A DNA stretch of 64,000 nucleotides from Lutjanus erythropterus (lineage: Eukaryota; Chordata; Actinopteri; Lutjaniformes; Lutjanidae). The notes beneath the pieces were generated by a model. That model was not told where the DNA came from. It searched no databases and saw only the letters and a program-made list of their open reading frames with translations. How positions within the stretch are numbered: position 1 is the first letter of the stretch; each line of letters opens with the position of its first letter. The position numbers and the translations under genes are program-made. Where the stretch lies: contig CM034613.1 in the NCBI GenBank assembly GCA_020091685.1, positions 25,787,220 through 25,851,219 of the forward strand, in the 5' to 3' direction. Of the stretch, positions 12,601 to 24,816 are shown piece by piece.

Positions 12601-13693
12601 GTTCATTTATTCTGTTAGTTAATCCTTTTAAAAATGAAATAACACCAAAATGCAAATTTTATCAATATGCTGCCGTCATGTGTCGTAAACTAATGATTTC
12701 ATAGATTCACAGCAGTATTTTTCTGTGGGATAAAAACCATCAGTAATTAGATTCAAACTTTACATTTATCTACAATTACTCTACGTTTATAAAACTATAA
12801 ACATGGTTTTTTATCTCTGCTGCTTTCACGGATGTTTTTGAGATAAAAGTAGCAAAAGGCTGGAGAACATGCATGAGACTCACAACGTACACAGTTTGTT
12901 TTAGTGACAAAATCATGATTTGACAGACGAAAAGTGACCATAGGGGTTTAAATTTTATAGCAACATGGAACAAAAAAGAAAAGATTCTCACAAATGATAC
13001 AGTTTATATTGGTACAGGTAGTATTCCTGTGCAGGTTTCACTCATAAATCTGTTTCTTGATAAATATAGTAAAGTAAACTCAAAATCAAATCTAGTTATT
13101 TGAGTATTTTTCCAGTGTAGTAACGTTTGGTACTGATTTGGAGTCACGGGGTCACAGGTTATTGAAAAAAGCTCCAGATATTTTCTATTAGCAATCAACA
13201 TACAGTAGATGTATATTAGATGTTTTTTTTTTAAATCATATTTTTCATTTATGTGGGAAAGTCAGCATGAAGATATTGGCATAAAAAATGAAAAACAAAC
13301 TTTTGCATTTTTGCTGCGATTTTCAACCAAGTTGGCCCACCTTTGCAGATGTGATATTGGTATTGATATTGTATTGATTGACATGCTGCTGCAGCTGTGG
13401 AGGCGATGGATGATTGTTACTTGTGTTGTCCATGTTGTTTTGTGTTTTATGCTCAGTATTGTCGATGCTCTGTTATCAGAGATGCACCCATCGAACAGCC
13501 GGAGGCAGGAACCGGCCGTCACATGTCTGATTCCATACAGGTGAGATTCACACACGATGCTTCACACGATGGTCACAGCGACACAGACAGTGATGTCACA
13601 GCCACACGCTCACTCAGACACACGCTTAAATGAACATCAAACCTACTGGCACTTACATCAATATTGAAGTTACTTCTTACACCCCTCAGATAG

Positions 13694-13759
<66 letters not shown>

Positions 13760-15324
13760 GTTATTATTTTAACACACGCTTCAAGTCATGAAAAGTTAAA
13801 AATAGACCTGTCCCAGTTTTGGAGGCCTGACTTCATGACTCAGAGCTGCTGTAGTGGTTGAGGCTAAAGTTCAGTGTGCAGAGCTCTGAACTCCTGCCAG
13901 CTGGTAGGAAAGTTGGGGGTTGGAGCAGGGCTGGACCAATCAGAGCTAAGAGGCGGGACTATCATCTCAAAGCAGACACAATAAACACACACAATCCAGA
14001 ACAGAGTTACATAACAGCTCATAACACAGTGGAGGAAGTGAAACAACATGACGTCAGCTGACACACAAACACAAGCACACTTTTGTACATTTTATTGCTG
14101 ACATGTTTTTTTTAATTCAACAGTTGTGCAATTTTAAAGGATTTAAATTACAAAAATATTTGTATAATTTCTAACATTTTTTTTAATAATAATTTTCAGT
14201 ATTTCATGAAGCATTAAATTGAACAGTTAGTTGAAATCTGTCCCTGATTCAAACTTAAATAAACTTGTAGTTGACACACTGGTTTCAGCCTCTCATCAGT
14301 GAGACTTCAGGTCACTGAGCTGCAGGTTGGAGGCTGATGAGACGTTTGCTGCCATCTTGAGGACAAAGTTTGATTCTGCACTAATATCACAGCATCACAG
14401 AGACTTTCTCAGAGGCACTGATCATTTAGAAAAATGTTTTAGAGAGTTTTGTCAAAAACAACTTCAGGCTCTTGATAAACTTGATCAATAGAAGCCTTCT
14501 AATTCTTAGAAGCATTATATTTAAATATATATGTAATATTGGTTTGTGTTGTGAACAATAAACTGTTTTGACGATATTTTAAGTGGGGAGATTTGAAATA
14601 AACCACGTTTGAAACACAAATGTGTCCTCTTGTGTCATCATATGGTTGATAAAATGATAATAATAATAATAATAATAATATATAAGAGCTATTAATGTTT
14701 AAAGTGTTATTAACATTTATCAGTGTGTTCTGTGTTTGCTATTTTTGGGTTTGAGCTCCAAAAACATTTAGCTTGTTTGTGGAAAACCCTCACATGCACT
14801 TCTTCATGTAAAAATAAAGCATATTTTGTTAGAATCTTTGTAATCCTGGGCATTTTTGGTCAGTTAGGTCACTTTGAACACTCAGAACAGAACAGAACAG
14901 AACAGAACTTTTTTTTGCAATTCTCATTTGATCCTGCAGTTCCATTGCAAAAAACATCACAACATGCAAAACAGTTGTTTAGAAAGCTGCTGTGGAGTCA
15001 GGCATTTTAGGCAGAAAAATACCTGTGAATTCCTGGAGGAACTGATTAAGTGGCGACTCTAATTGCTTTGTACTGAAGAATGTAGGCTGGTATTACAGTT
15101 TGAACAAACATAAAGGAGTGTTTTGCAGGCCCGTCATGTAGACAGGTCGGAAAGTGTTTGTTTCGCTGAGCTGAAAATAAGTGTCTGTGGTTCATGACTG
15201 TGTCTCACAGTCAGTGTTCAGGTCAGTACAACCACAAGTCAGTTATAATTAACCATCATTTTGTCTCGATGCTTTTTTTAAAATGTTCTTTATATATTCA
15301 ACTGTCAGTCAGCATCGAGACAAG
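9666..15324. other. long intergenic region with repeats, no convincing gene
   Basis: Holds the 3' flank of the V-only gene, the inverted partner of the 4.4 kb repeat (about 10240-10400), AAT-type simple repeat (about 11020-11057), (TTA)n at 13695-13767 and (ATA)n at 14656-14682. An acceptor-like AG precedes an open phase-1 stretch at 12493-12577 (starts VKLSVNPCSSSL, ends TGA), which could be an orphan exon. A minus-strand open stretch near 11760-11890 has acidic and glutamine-rich residues (SDDLDYVGWKKEQQQEEKK) and is unrecognised. Sequence at 14740-15180 resembles 3815-4300, consistent with duplication of the Fc-receptor-like unit. Confidence 0.5.
13695..13767. repeat. (TTA)n microsatellite
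   Basis: More than 20 near-perfect TTA units with one TTG interruption close to the right end. Confidence 0.95.
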
Positions 15325-18300
15325 ATGGAGTTCACAGGTTTCCTCCTCACACTCGGTGAGTAACATGTTGCTTTTACTTTAATACACTTCTTATAAGTCA
15401 GAATCAGATTTGGAATCAGATTTTGAAAGCAGCAGCTGGATAAAAGTGTAGAACAACCTTATGAGTCTGAAATATACTTTGTCTCGCTGTAGCTTGTGTT
15501 GCCGTTATTTTCTTCACTGTTATTTCCTGTATGCTGACTTTGGGTACCGACAAGAACTCTTTACATACAACAGCTGTTTTATCACTGTGAAACTGCACAT
15601 GTTTAAATATTTCAACCCTGAAAAATCTTTGATATATTTAGCCTGTAAACAGTTAATGAATTCATCCAGTACTTTACCTTGAAGTCGGTGTGAATCTCTG
15701 AATTGTCACTTTAACTGAAAAATGAAGGTCCTTTTCCATGTGCAAAGTAAAAGGTACTCTTAATGTCAGCTTTAAAAGGTTTTAATCCCTAAAAACCCTG
15801 TTAAACAATGTATAAACATGCATTTAAAAGGCCAATCTATTGTAAAGAATCCCTTAAAATATTAATATGCAACTTATCATATTTTAGATCCCTAATGTAA
15901 ACCAGAATCGATCAAACTTTAATAATACCTTCAACTGATTATTGATGAACTTTTCACATTAAGTTGTAATTAGTATTCCTTAAAATGGGTTTATTATTCT
16001 TGGAAATTCTCTTTAATTACTGTGTTTTTAAGGGGTTCATGTTTTTATCCTCTTAAATTAATGTTCAGATCAAAGGATTTCTGAGTACTGAACACCTTGA
16101 TTTAGATTAAGATGTTTTTAGAGATAAATGTAGGATTAATTAAGATGCTTTAAGCAGTTTCTTCTTTTGTCTTCTCTGCAGCGTCTCTTACAGTCTCTCC
16201 CAACAGATCTCAGTTCTTTAAGTACGAGTCTCTGTCTCTGAGCTGCGAGGACGACAGGAAGTCCTCAGGATGGAGAGTGAAGGCCAAAACGGTCCGAGGA
16301 GTCTCGGAGTGTGGACGTGACTGGGGATCTCTGCAGGCGACGTCCTGTGTCATCAATGTGGCCTACCCCTTTAACAGTGGAGAGTACTGGTGTGAGTCCA
16401 CGTCAGGACAGACGAATCCAGCTGTCAACATCACCATCACCGGTTAGTTCAACACCGGAGGAAGAGATGCAGCTAATGACTCATTCAGCAAAATGATAAA
16501 ACTGCAAATACAGATAGTGGGATTCAGTTTTACAATTTAAAGTTACATTTTTGATGAACACACACTGACAAACACAATGCATTTCCTGTGGCCACTTTTT
16601 GCTTGTTGAAAGTCTTTACAGTGAAACAGCTGCAGCAAATGTTGGGTTAACATTAGCTGATGGCTAGAAGCATTAAAAAAAACACAGCAAAACATAGCAA
16701 CACTGTGTAACAATGTGAATTATAATCTTAAAATAACAAAGAAAAAAAAACAAACACTTTCACAAGCTCCAACTCAACAGGCTTTATGATCAACATGACT
16801 AACATGACGTGACACAAAACATATATTTAAGGCTTAGAGGAAAATGTTTTAATATTAACCTTTTATTCTCTAATCAGCACATTAAATGTATAGTAGGCCA
16901 TATCTATTATATACAATATAATATATAATATCCATACTTTTGTTGAGGCTGCCAAACAAAACATGAAAAGAAAGATCATGATACACTCAGCCAACAGAAC
17001 AAACTTTGGCTCAAAACTGACCTCTAGTGTCCAAAGTTATAAACTACAAATGGCTTCTCTCAGCAAACTAATGATGTTATGGACATTTATCCTGGGTAAA
17101 AATGACAATATTTCACTACAAAGGAACATAAATACTTGTAATAATCAGTGAAATGATGTTTGAACTTGTAGAGGAGGAAGAAATATGTAAGACTGCTGCA
17201 AAGGCTCCATATGTAACAATGTGTGGAGGCTTTTTTCTGCTTAAATGAAAACATCTGATGCGACCATTTTATGAAAAAATTAAGCTTAGAAGTCTTAATA
17301 ATTCTTAAATTTTTTTGTGTTCCAAAGAGAACAATGTGATCCTGGAGATCCCTGTACTTCCTGTGATGGAAGGAGAACCTGTGACTCTGCGCTGCAAAAC
17401 TCAAAGCAACTCTTCAAAACCACGAACCAGCATCTTCATGAAGGACGGATCAGAGGTCCATGCAGCGATCATGGGACAGATGACCATCCCTGCGGCGTCC
17501 AAGTCTGATGAAGGCCTCTACATGTGCAGGATCACTGACGTCGGGGCGTCAGCAAAGAGCTGGCTCTCTGTCAGAGGTGCGTTGGTTTGTTCATTGATGT
17601 CGTCTCAATTTATGCTTTTTCTCCACGGCAATTTGAGTTGTGCAACTCATCATGCACTACAGGAAGTAGACAGAAATGTTTAAACAGCATAATCACAGTT
17701 AAAGGAAAGTTTTACAATTTATCAAACAACAGTCAAATGTCCATATGAACACTGAAACAAGTTGCTGTAATTGTTCTCCCTGTTCATGCTGGCCTTTAAA
17801 ACATCCTAATGTGTTTTGACTGTAAATGATGGAGGACAAAAGCTGCAGTCCTTGGTTTGTGCAAAAAATATGCAGCCTGAACTCCAGAAGAGTTGGGACG
17901 TTGTGTAAAATGAAGTAAAAGCAGGATGAAATGATTTGCAAAAACTTTTCAACCTCAAATACTATGAGTTTCAGACAGTTGGGGTTCCCACACAACATTT
18001 TGCATACAGCCCCCAAAAGCTAGAACCAGCCCTGACACAGCTAATCATGGTCCTATGAGAGTCCTCGTCAGCTTTAGATATACTTATAACACTGTGAAAC
18101 TCGTGGTTTTCATGCACAGAACGAGCCACAGAGCGAGAGGAAGCAGGTCGACCGTCTGATGGTTTCACTGCAAACGTGACAGAAGGTGAGTCATACCAAA
18201 CAGTTTTAACCAAAGAGGTATTTATGTACTTGTTTACCATTAAAATAACATACAGGCCAAGTTTGCTTTGAGATATGTTGTGTTCTGGAGGAGATGCACA

Positions 18301-18747
18301 TTCAAACAGGTTTCTGATGGTAACTGATGTGTCTTCCACTTGTGTTTTTCACATCAGCAGGTCCTGATCCTCCTGCAGCTCCCCTCCTGTCTGTCCCCAG
18401 GCTGATTTGTCTTCTAGTGGTGGGAACTCCTTACCTGCTGACCACCATCTTACTGGGACTCATATACAGAGACAAAGCTAGAGGTGAGTCACTGTGACTG
18501 TGGTGATGGAGATAAACCAGGATACCAAACTTCTCCTTACGTGTTTTGTGCCTGATGCTCGTTCTCATCGGCTCTCAGTGGGTTTTCTACAATCGTCTCA
18601 TCACTTTCTGGATAAACTAGTGAATTTGATAGTTAAACTGTGTGGAAAAAATATATATTCACTGATGTTTGTGTTTTTGTTTCTGCAGCACAGCAAGTTG
18701 CAGAGACGGGAAACTGTGATGAAGTCCAGATGGAGGAAATGATGTGA
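15325..18747 (+). CDS. Fc-receptor-like membrane protein, two Ig domains, complete
   Basis: Exons: 15325-15355 (MEFTGFLLTL), probable mini-leader 15493-15543 (ACVAVIFFTVISCMLTL, in phase but with a weak GTACC donor), 16182-16442 (Ig D1), 17328-17576 (Ig D2), 18120-18185 (stalk), 18358-18483 (TM; acceptor could be 3 bp later) and 18689-18747 (tail). The sum is about 280 residues. D1 begins LTVSPNRSQFFKYESLSLSC and ends SGEYWCES. D2 has VTLRC and DEGLYMCRI. The TM is LICLLVVGTPYLLTTILLGLIY with no charged residue inside, so pairing with FcR-gamma through an acidic contact is not evident. The tail AQQVAETGNCDEVQMEEMM has no tyrosine, hence no ITIM or ITAM. Family role: leukocyte surface immunoglobulin or related receptor. 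The function may be decoy or adhesion (inference). Confidence 0.85.
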
Positions 18748-19812
18748 TGAACCAAGTGACGATGAAGACCTGAGCATCTTTGTCAAAGTGCATTTAATTT
18801 TATATTTTATTTCAGTAACTCTCCTTCCTTCCTTTATGTCATTCAGTTGGTTTTATGCTCATTCATGCTGACAGCCTCAAGTTGCTGTACTTCAAACAGG
18901 GGTAGTGTATTTTCACACCACTAGAGGGAGCAACAAATCTGAGTCCTGTGTGGCTCTTTTGCAGAATGTGTTGTTCTGCATTTGAGCTCAAACAAGAAAC
19001 TTATTTTAACACTTGGTCAAACACTTCCACTTTCTGTGAAATGAAGATCCTTTGTTTTCTGGCGTGATCACATGAGTGACTGCACCTCTGTTGAACAACT
19101 GATATATCAGTCTACCAGTCTGACCATTGACCTGGAAACACAGCTCATCCTGTGTACACCAAAAATAAATACAAATGAAATAATTGCACGTCTGTTTTTC
19201 ATATCAAAACTACACATAAACACATAATTTCACGGTTTATTTCTTGTAAAACCAATGTGGGCTGGAGCATGAACACATGGTTATAATAATATTTTAAAAA
19301 ATCACCATAAACACCACTGATTTCTAACAACACACACAGGGAAGTTTTGCCTTCCCTTACTGAAGGCCAAGGAGTTAAGTGGTAAGTAAAGCAGAGTGTA
19401 CAGTGCAGTATTTGCCTCTAAGTGTAGTGCAGCAGAAATTTAAAATATCACAAAATGTAAATACTTGAGTGAAAAAACCCTCCAAATTATACTTGAGTAA
19501 ATGTACTTAGTTACTTTCCACCACTTTACACCTGCAGCCTCTCATCCTATATTGTCAGGCGAAGCGATCAAACAGGATGATGCGCTGTGAATATGTGAAT
19601 AATGTGTCTGTGTGCGTGTGAACACAGTAGACGTAGACACCCTGCTTGTGAAAAGACAGAAATGTGGAAGTGGCAGACATTTGAGCAATTTAAAGACAGT
19701 CTTAAAAAAAAACTGCAGAGCCTGTGGTTTGTCACTGTTTGTGATAACATATCATCATCATATGTTTAGTCGTGAACAAGTTTCTGTGTCAGTCACTCTT
19801 CACCCTGACAGA
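18748..19812. other. 3' flank and intergenic repeat
   Basis: 3'UTR candidate with AATAAA-like motifs near 19163. At about 19400-19531 lies a fish-type repeat with ACTTGAGTAAATGTACTTAG followed by a TTCCACCACT end; a relative sits at about 28150-28312. No gene seen. Confidence 0.5.
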
Positions 19813-22525
19813 ATGAAGCCTCCATCTTTCTCTCTGCTCCTCGGTGAGTTCATATATATTCTAATATTTTTGATATGTATTTTCTGTTTGTCTTTTATGG
19901 CTTTATTTGATGGGACAGCTGTATCTGCATCTGAATTTCATTGGCTGAAAATGGCTCAAAACATCACATGCTGTTTTAAATCATCCTGAGCTTTACAAGG
20001 CCAGCGTTGTTTCGGGAGACTCTACGCCATATAAAAAAACATGCTGGTTAATACCATCAAATCAGAGTTGAGAGGCCATATTTTTAAATATATGGTCCAA
20101 ATATATGGTTCTGTGTAACAAAACTTCTGCAGACCAGGACTCTTATCAAATATGTCAAGTTTGGGGCAGATTGAACCATTAATATTCAAGTTACAACAAC
20201 TTCCTGTTTCATGACGAAACATCAAAATTCAACACCTGAGAAGTGCCCTCAAGGGTGTCCTTCTAGTCGAGACAGTGCAATGCATTATAAGCTGTCCTGC
20301 ATGTTATGTGAATCCAAATGGTTAAATACATAGATGTGTTGGTTGCACATAAACAGTTTTAATTAAATCGGGTATTGAAGCTGTTCATCATAAACGCATC
20401 ACGGCTTTTGGTGCTCTGGTGCCCCAAAGAATACAGCTGGTGCCATTTTCTATTTTTTCGCCCCTGCCCCTCAAAAAGTCTGAGACCGCCACTCTGGGGA
20501 AGTTTCTGTGATCAGATTATTCATGCAGACAGCAGCATGCAAAAACAACAGTATCTGGCTTAGCTGGTGCATGCAAAGGTTTTGCTTATCAGCTGTTTGC
20601 GTTCCCACAAAAATTGAACATTTCCTAAAAATTTTTTCTGTTTGAAAATGATATGTGATAACTTGTTCTGCCTCTGCAGGCCTGGCTGTGCTGCTCCTGT
20701 CTGGATCGACTGTCTCTGCAGGTAATGAAATGTCTTGTATCACCGATACAAATATTTTTAAGAATTCATTTCTCTGCCCAGCCCTCCGTCTCACTCTGCT
20801 CTGCCTGTCTTTTCTCCAGTCACTCTGAATGTTAGTCCAGACCGCCAGCAGTTTTTTCAGGGAGAGTCTGTCCATTTGAGTTGCGAGGAAGAGGAGAGCT
20901 CTGCTGAATGGAAGCTGAAGAGGATATCAGTTGCAGAGACAGAGACGTGTGGAGCTGCTGATGGATTTGGGAGACTCAACGGTTCCACCTGCATCGTCTC
21001 AGATCTCTCACCCTTAAAGGATCGAGGGACTTACTGGTGTGAACACCGGAGCGGACAGAAGAGCATCAAAGTCACCATCACTGTATCAGGTAGAAGAGCT
21101 GCTGTATGTTGGTTAAGCATGTCTGCTGTGTAAATATTATTTGTGTCTTCATGGAGAAGATGGCAGCTATAACAATAAGAGCCATGCTAACGAGGATGGG
21201 TATCAGGACTTCAGGAACTTTAAGGTATCCACTGAAAGTCCCAAGTACCAGTACTAGTATTACACCTGCATGCAGGAAAATGAAATGGACAAATGGGACA
21301 AGCATCAGGAAATCAGACACTGTCCTGCTCAAATCTTTAAATATGTTTTAGCTGGCAAGCTAGCTAGCTCACTTCAATACTTTCCAGATTCAACACATGA
21401 ATGAAGTCTTAACATCACAGTGTCTGAACTTCTGTCTGTACATTATTGTATGTTGACGTTGACGCGTTCTTGTTCCCTGTGTTGTCCAGATCGCCCTTTA
21501 TCATGGAGATCCCTCGCTCCCGTGATGGCAGGATTGCCGTGACTCTGCGCTGCAGGAACAGAAGGGGTTCCACCATCTCGGTTAACTTCTTCAAGTTTGG
21601 CAGACAGAGAGCCCGATTAGAGCTGCACCTGAAGGAGAGCTGACCATCAGAAATGTCCAGCAGTCTGATGAAGGTTTCTACTGGTGTTCTACGGATCAGA
21701 ACACATCACCGTCCAGCAGGCTGAATGTCATGGGTCAGAACACTCACAGCGTCAGATTTACTACCCGTTTATGCTGAACACCTTCAAATGAAGTTGTCGA
21801 CTCTAGTTTCAGAGACGTTTCTCTTATAGTTGTAAAAGATAACAGTTGAAAAGAATGTCCAAATGTGGCTGAGCCCATATCACATTCGTAATCTGATCTT
21901 GTCCTGTTCACCAGCATGATGTTTTGGCAAGAAATCAGGTTATGATTGGTCAATTTCATGAGTTAAAAGATTTTATCATACTCAAAAGTTACATTTGAAG
22001 GCTGCAGCTGCCTGTAAAATCAGTTCACACACAAAAGAAAGACAAAAGTCTCACGCACCTATATAGTTTGACAACCTCGGTGCCTAGACTCATTGATTTT
22101 AGGATTTTTTTGCCCATGTTTTAAGATATCTGTCACAGAGACTTTTGCCTCCACTTGGTAACGGAATGAACAAAGGTGACATTCAGTGGTTTTAAATTTT
22201 AAAATAAAATGTCTCTACTGTTTCAGCCACAGAGAAAACTGATTTAATATTAAGACAGTATAGCTACATGTGTGCATTCACCATGTGCATTCTTACTTTA
22301 TTCATTTTGATTTTTTGTTTTTTTTTTACTGTAGTTACTGTTTTTATTCAATGCAACTATAATAGGCTTATTATTATTAGTCATATATATCACTGCTATT
22401 TTTCACATCAGGAATTTAATTTACAACTAATTATATTCTCCTGATTGAAATAACCACAAAAACTGTTTTCAAATTTCAAAATGTTCTCCTGTGAAGTGTT
22501 TGTCTGTCTGGGCTCTCTCCACAGC

Positions 22526-22550
22526 TCCTCCTCCTCCTCCTCCTCCTCCA
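22526..22550. repeat. CTC/CCT simple repeat in coding exon
   Basis: About eight CTC units at the start of the TM exon of the third Fc-receptor-like gene. They encode a poly-Pro stalk in one frame. Length slippage here could itself cause a frame change. Confidence 0.8.
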
Positions 22551-22670
22551 CCAACTCCTCAGCCATCTCTGCTTCTCTCTGCTCAGACTGCTCTGCCATC
22601 TAGTGGTTATTATTCCATACTGCATCTCCACCGGCCTGATCATGGCAATCCTCTGCTGCTGCAGGTACAA

Positions 22671-22673
<3 letters not shown>

Positions 22674-22720
<47 letters not shown>
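22674..22720. repeat. (CA)n microsatellite
   Basis: About 23 CA units directly after the TM exon donor of the third Fc-receptor-like gene. Confidence 0.95.
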
Positions 22721-23678
22721 ATCCTTTTTCTTGTGAGGCCCACGATATAAAAGTGCATTCATTCAGATTTACACTGATGGCTCCAAACAAGCAGCACTAA
22801 AAGAATTTATGTTTGGGGAACAAGGTTAGACTAAATTACAGTTGAGTGTTGACTTTTTAAACTCAGGAAATTAAGCTGCTCATGTCAGATTGAGAGAAAT
22901 TATATGACGGCATGAAAGGACAACATTTAAGAGCATGTCTGTCCAGAGTAATACAATATAATAAAACTCTGAAGAGATTTAATAAACTATATTAAAACTG
23001 TATTTTTTGGCAAAATGGAAGTTGCCACTATATTCCAGTAAATAAATAAACATGCTGTCTTCACTTGGACACTATTTTTACAGAGGGATACAAAGAACTG
23101 ATGGAGAGATTTAAGTCTTGTTTGCAAAACATTGATGACCTTTGACCTTTTCATTTTAATGTATTACACATTTGTATGAAATGTTGTCAAAATTAACGAT
23201 CAATTATTGAATATTTTGTGACAAAATGGGACAGATGTGAGGTCACAGTGACCTTGACCTCTGACCACCAAAATCCAAGTTTGTCCTTCCAAAATCTGTC
23301 CAAGATTTTGTCCTTGACATTCTAGATTTCATGCTACTGTTGTTGCTGTTGCAGAGGGATAAAGTGGTTTCCATGTTTATGTTGGACCATCCTTTTATGA
23401 CTTTGCTGCATCCACCATGCTAAGTAGAATAAACCGTCATACTAACCTTAATCTAATTCCAAGTTTAAGCTCCCCAAACAGGCCTCACTTTCCAAATAAG
23501 TCCTCGCTCTAATCACCTAAAACTTCTGTTCTTCAGACAAAGTTAGAAACTCAAAACTTCTTCTCCCACAGGGAAGACACCAACCGTCCCCACAGAGATG
23601 ATACAGCAGAATGAAAGTGGACTGGATCACGAGTACTTCAATGACATCGCTGACGTCACCACTGAGCATGACTTCTGA

Positions 23679-24816
23679 GCTGAGAAGAGTGACGGTCGCC
23701 TCGCACAGTCTGTCTGTTTCAGTAACGCTGCACAGTGATGACAAATCACTGCAATGAACGTACTTTAACTTTGCTCGACTCTGATTGGTCCATTATCGCA
23801 TTCTAAGGTCTGTTATTTCTGTGTGGCAGACCGTTGCTATGACTGTTGGTATGTAGAGGAGACGGTTGCTATGGACACAGTTCTGATCATAGACTCTGGA
23901 GGAGCAATAACATTTAGCTGCTTAAAATTTCAAAATAAGTGCAGAAGTTAAGATTTAGCGTTACCTTTTTGATTGTAATTGTCTCTTAAGGTAGTCTGTT
24001 TGTTTCAACATGTAAGTCTATTCTCTGTCTGATGATGATGACGATGATGATGATGATAATAACAATGGAAGAGGCCTGTGTCATGTAAGTTCTTTATTTT
24101 CTCCAAAAAAGCAAGTTCTGCATTTAAGAATCATACAATACAGCTGTAATCCACTTACAAAAGTTTTATTTTCCAGCATTTGACAAGCACACAAGTTTAG
24201 GTTAGGCTATTAATTATTGTTTAAAAAAACAATATTTATGGAAATAAAATCAAAATAATCTAATAATGAAACAGTCTTTTAATCAGTCTTTCAAATGCAA
24301 TATTTCCCTGTAAAATGTTACACTTCAAAAGTCTCCATGAAGTGAAAGACCTTTCAAAGAACTTTTCTAGGTCAGATTTTATTTTGATTTCAAAAATGTT
24401 TGCAATAATCAGCTGATCTTAAACAACAAACAGTGACATCACTAAACATAGATACCAAACAAAACAGCAGTTCAGCTCAAGTCTTCAGCTTCTTAACAGT
24501 CAAAGATGTTGTAAAATCTAATCCTCACACATATTTTCACACTTTGTCTGCATTTAACCAGTTAAATCTAGTTAATCGTATCACATCTGTTATAAATTAA
24601 ATGACTTGTTGTCATTCAGCTGCACACAGTGATAATAAATCCCAGTTCAACACATTAACCTGATTTCATATCATTTTAAAAGATATTTCATTGTCATGTT
24701 TTTCTTCTACAACAGTCTCAGCGAGCATGAATCACTTCATCTGTAGTTAAAATTTAACCAGATTCTTGATGCACCAATTAAATGTTTTCTTATCTTTATC
24801 TGTCCCATTCAGTTTC
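23679..24816. other. intergenic; left copy of a duplicated segment
   Basis: About 23990-24340 is similar in direct orientation to about 28455-28840, including a GATGAT simple repeat and the phrase AACAATATTTATGGAAATAA. About 24361-24430 matches 28380-28440 in inverted orientation. No gene seen. Confidence 0.6.

Larger units (their letters stand above)
19813..23678 (+). pseudogene. Fc-receptor-like gene with several frame breaks
   Basis: Exons: 19813-19843 (MKPPSFSLLL), 20680-20721 (GLAVLLLSGSTVSA), 20820-21089 (Ig D1), 21490-21733 (Ig D2), 22525-22664 (stalk and TM) and 23572-23678 (tail). Leader and D1 are intact and in phase; D1 has VHLSCEEEE and RGTYWCEH. D2 does not fit. Its acceptor phase disagrees with the D1 exit, and the frame with IAVTLRCRNRR stops at 21641-21643, while the rest (GELTIRNVQQSDEGFYWC) is in another frame. 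The TM exon also needs a shift between its Pro-rich start and the hydrophobic frame (LVVIIPYCISTGLIMAILCC), and its exit phase does not match the tail. The tail frame (ESGLDHEYFNDIADVTTEHDF) has a YFN, a Grb2-type motif. Either a decaying gene or local sequence errors. Confidence 0.65.

Noticed and set aside
22476-22790. minus-strand and + strand open frames over the CA and CTC repeats
   Set aside because: Driven by simple repeats (poly-CV, poly-TH, poly-R); no splice or domain support beyond the TM exon already described.
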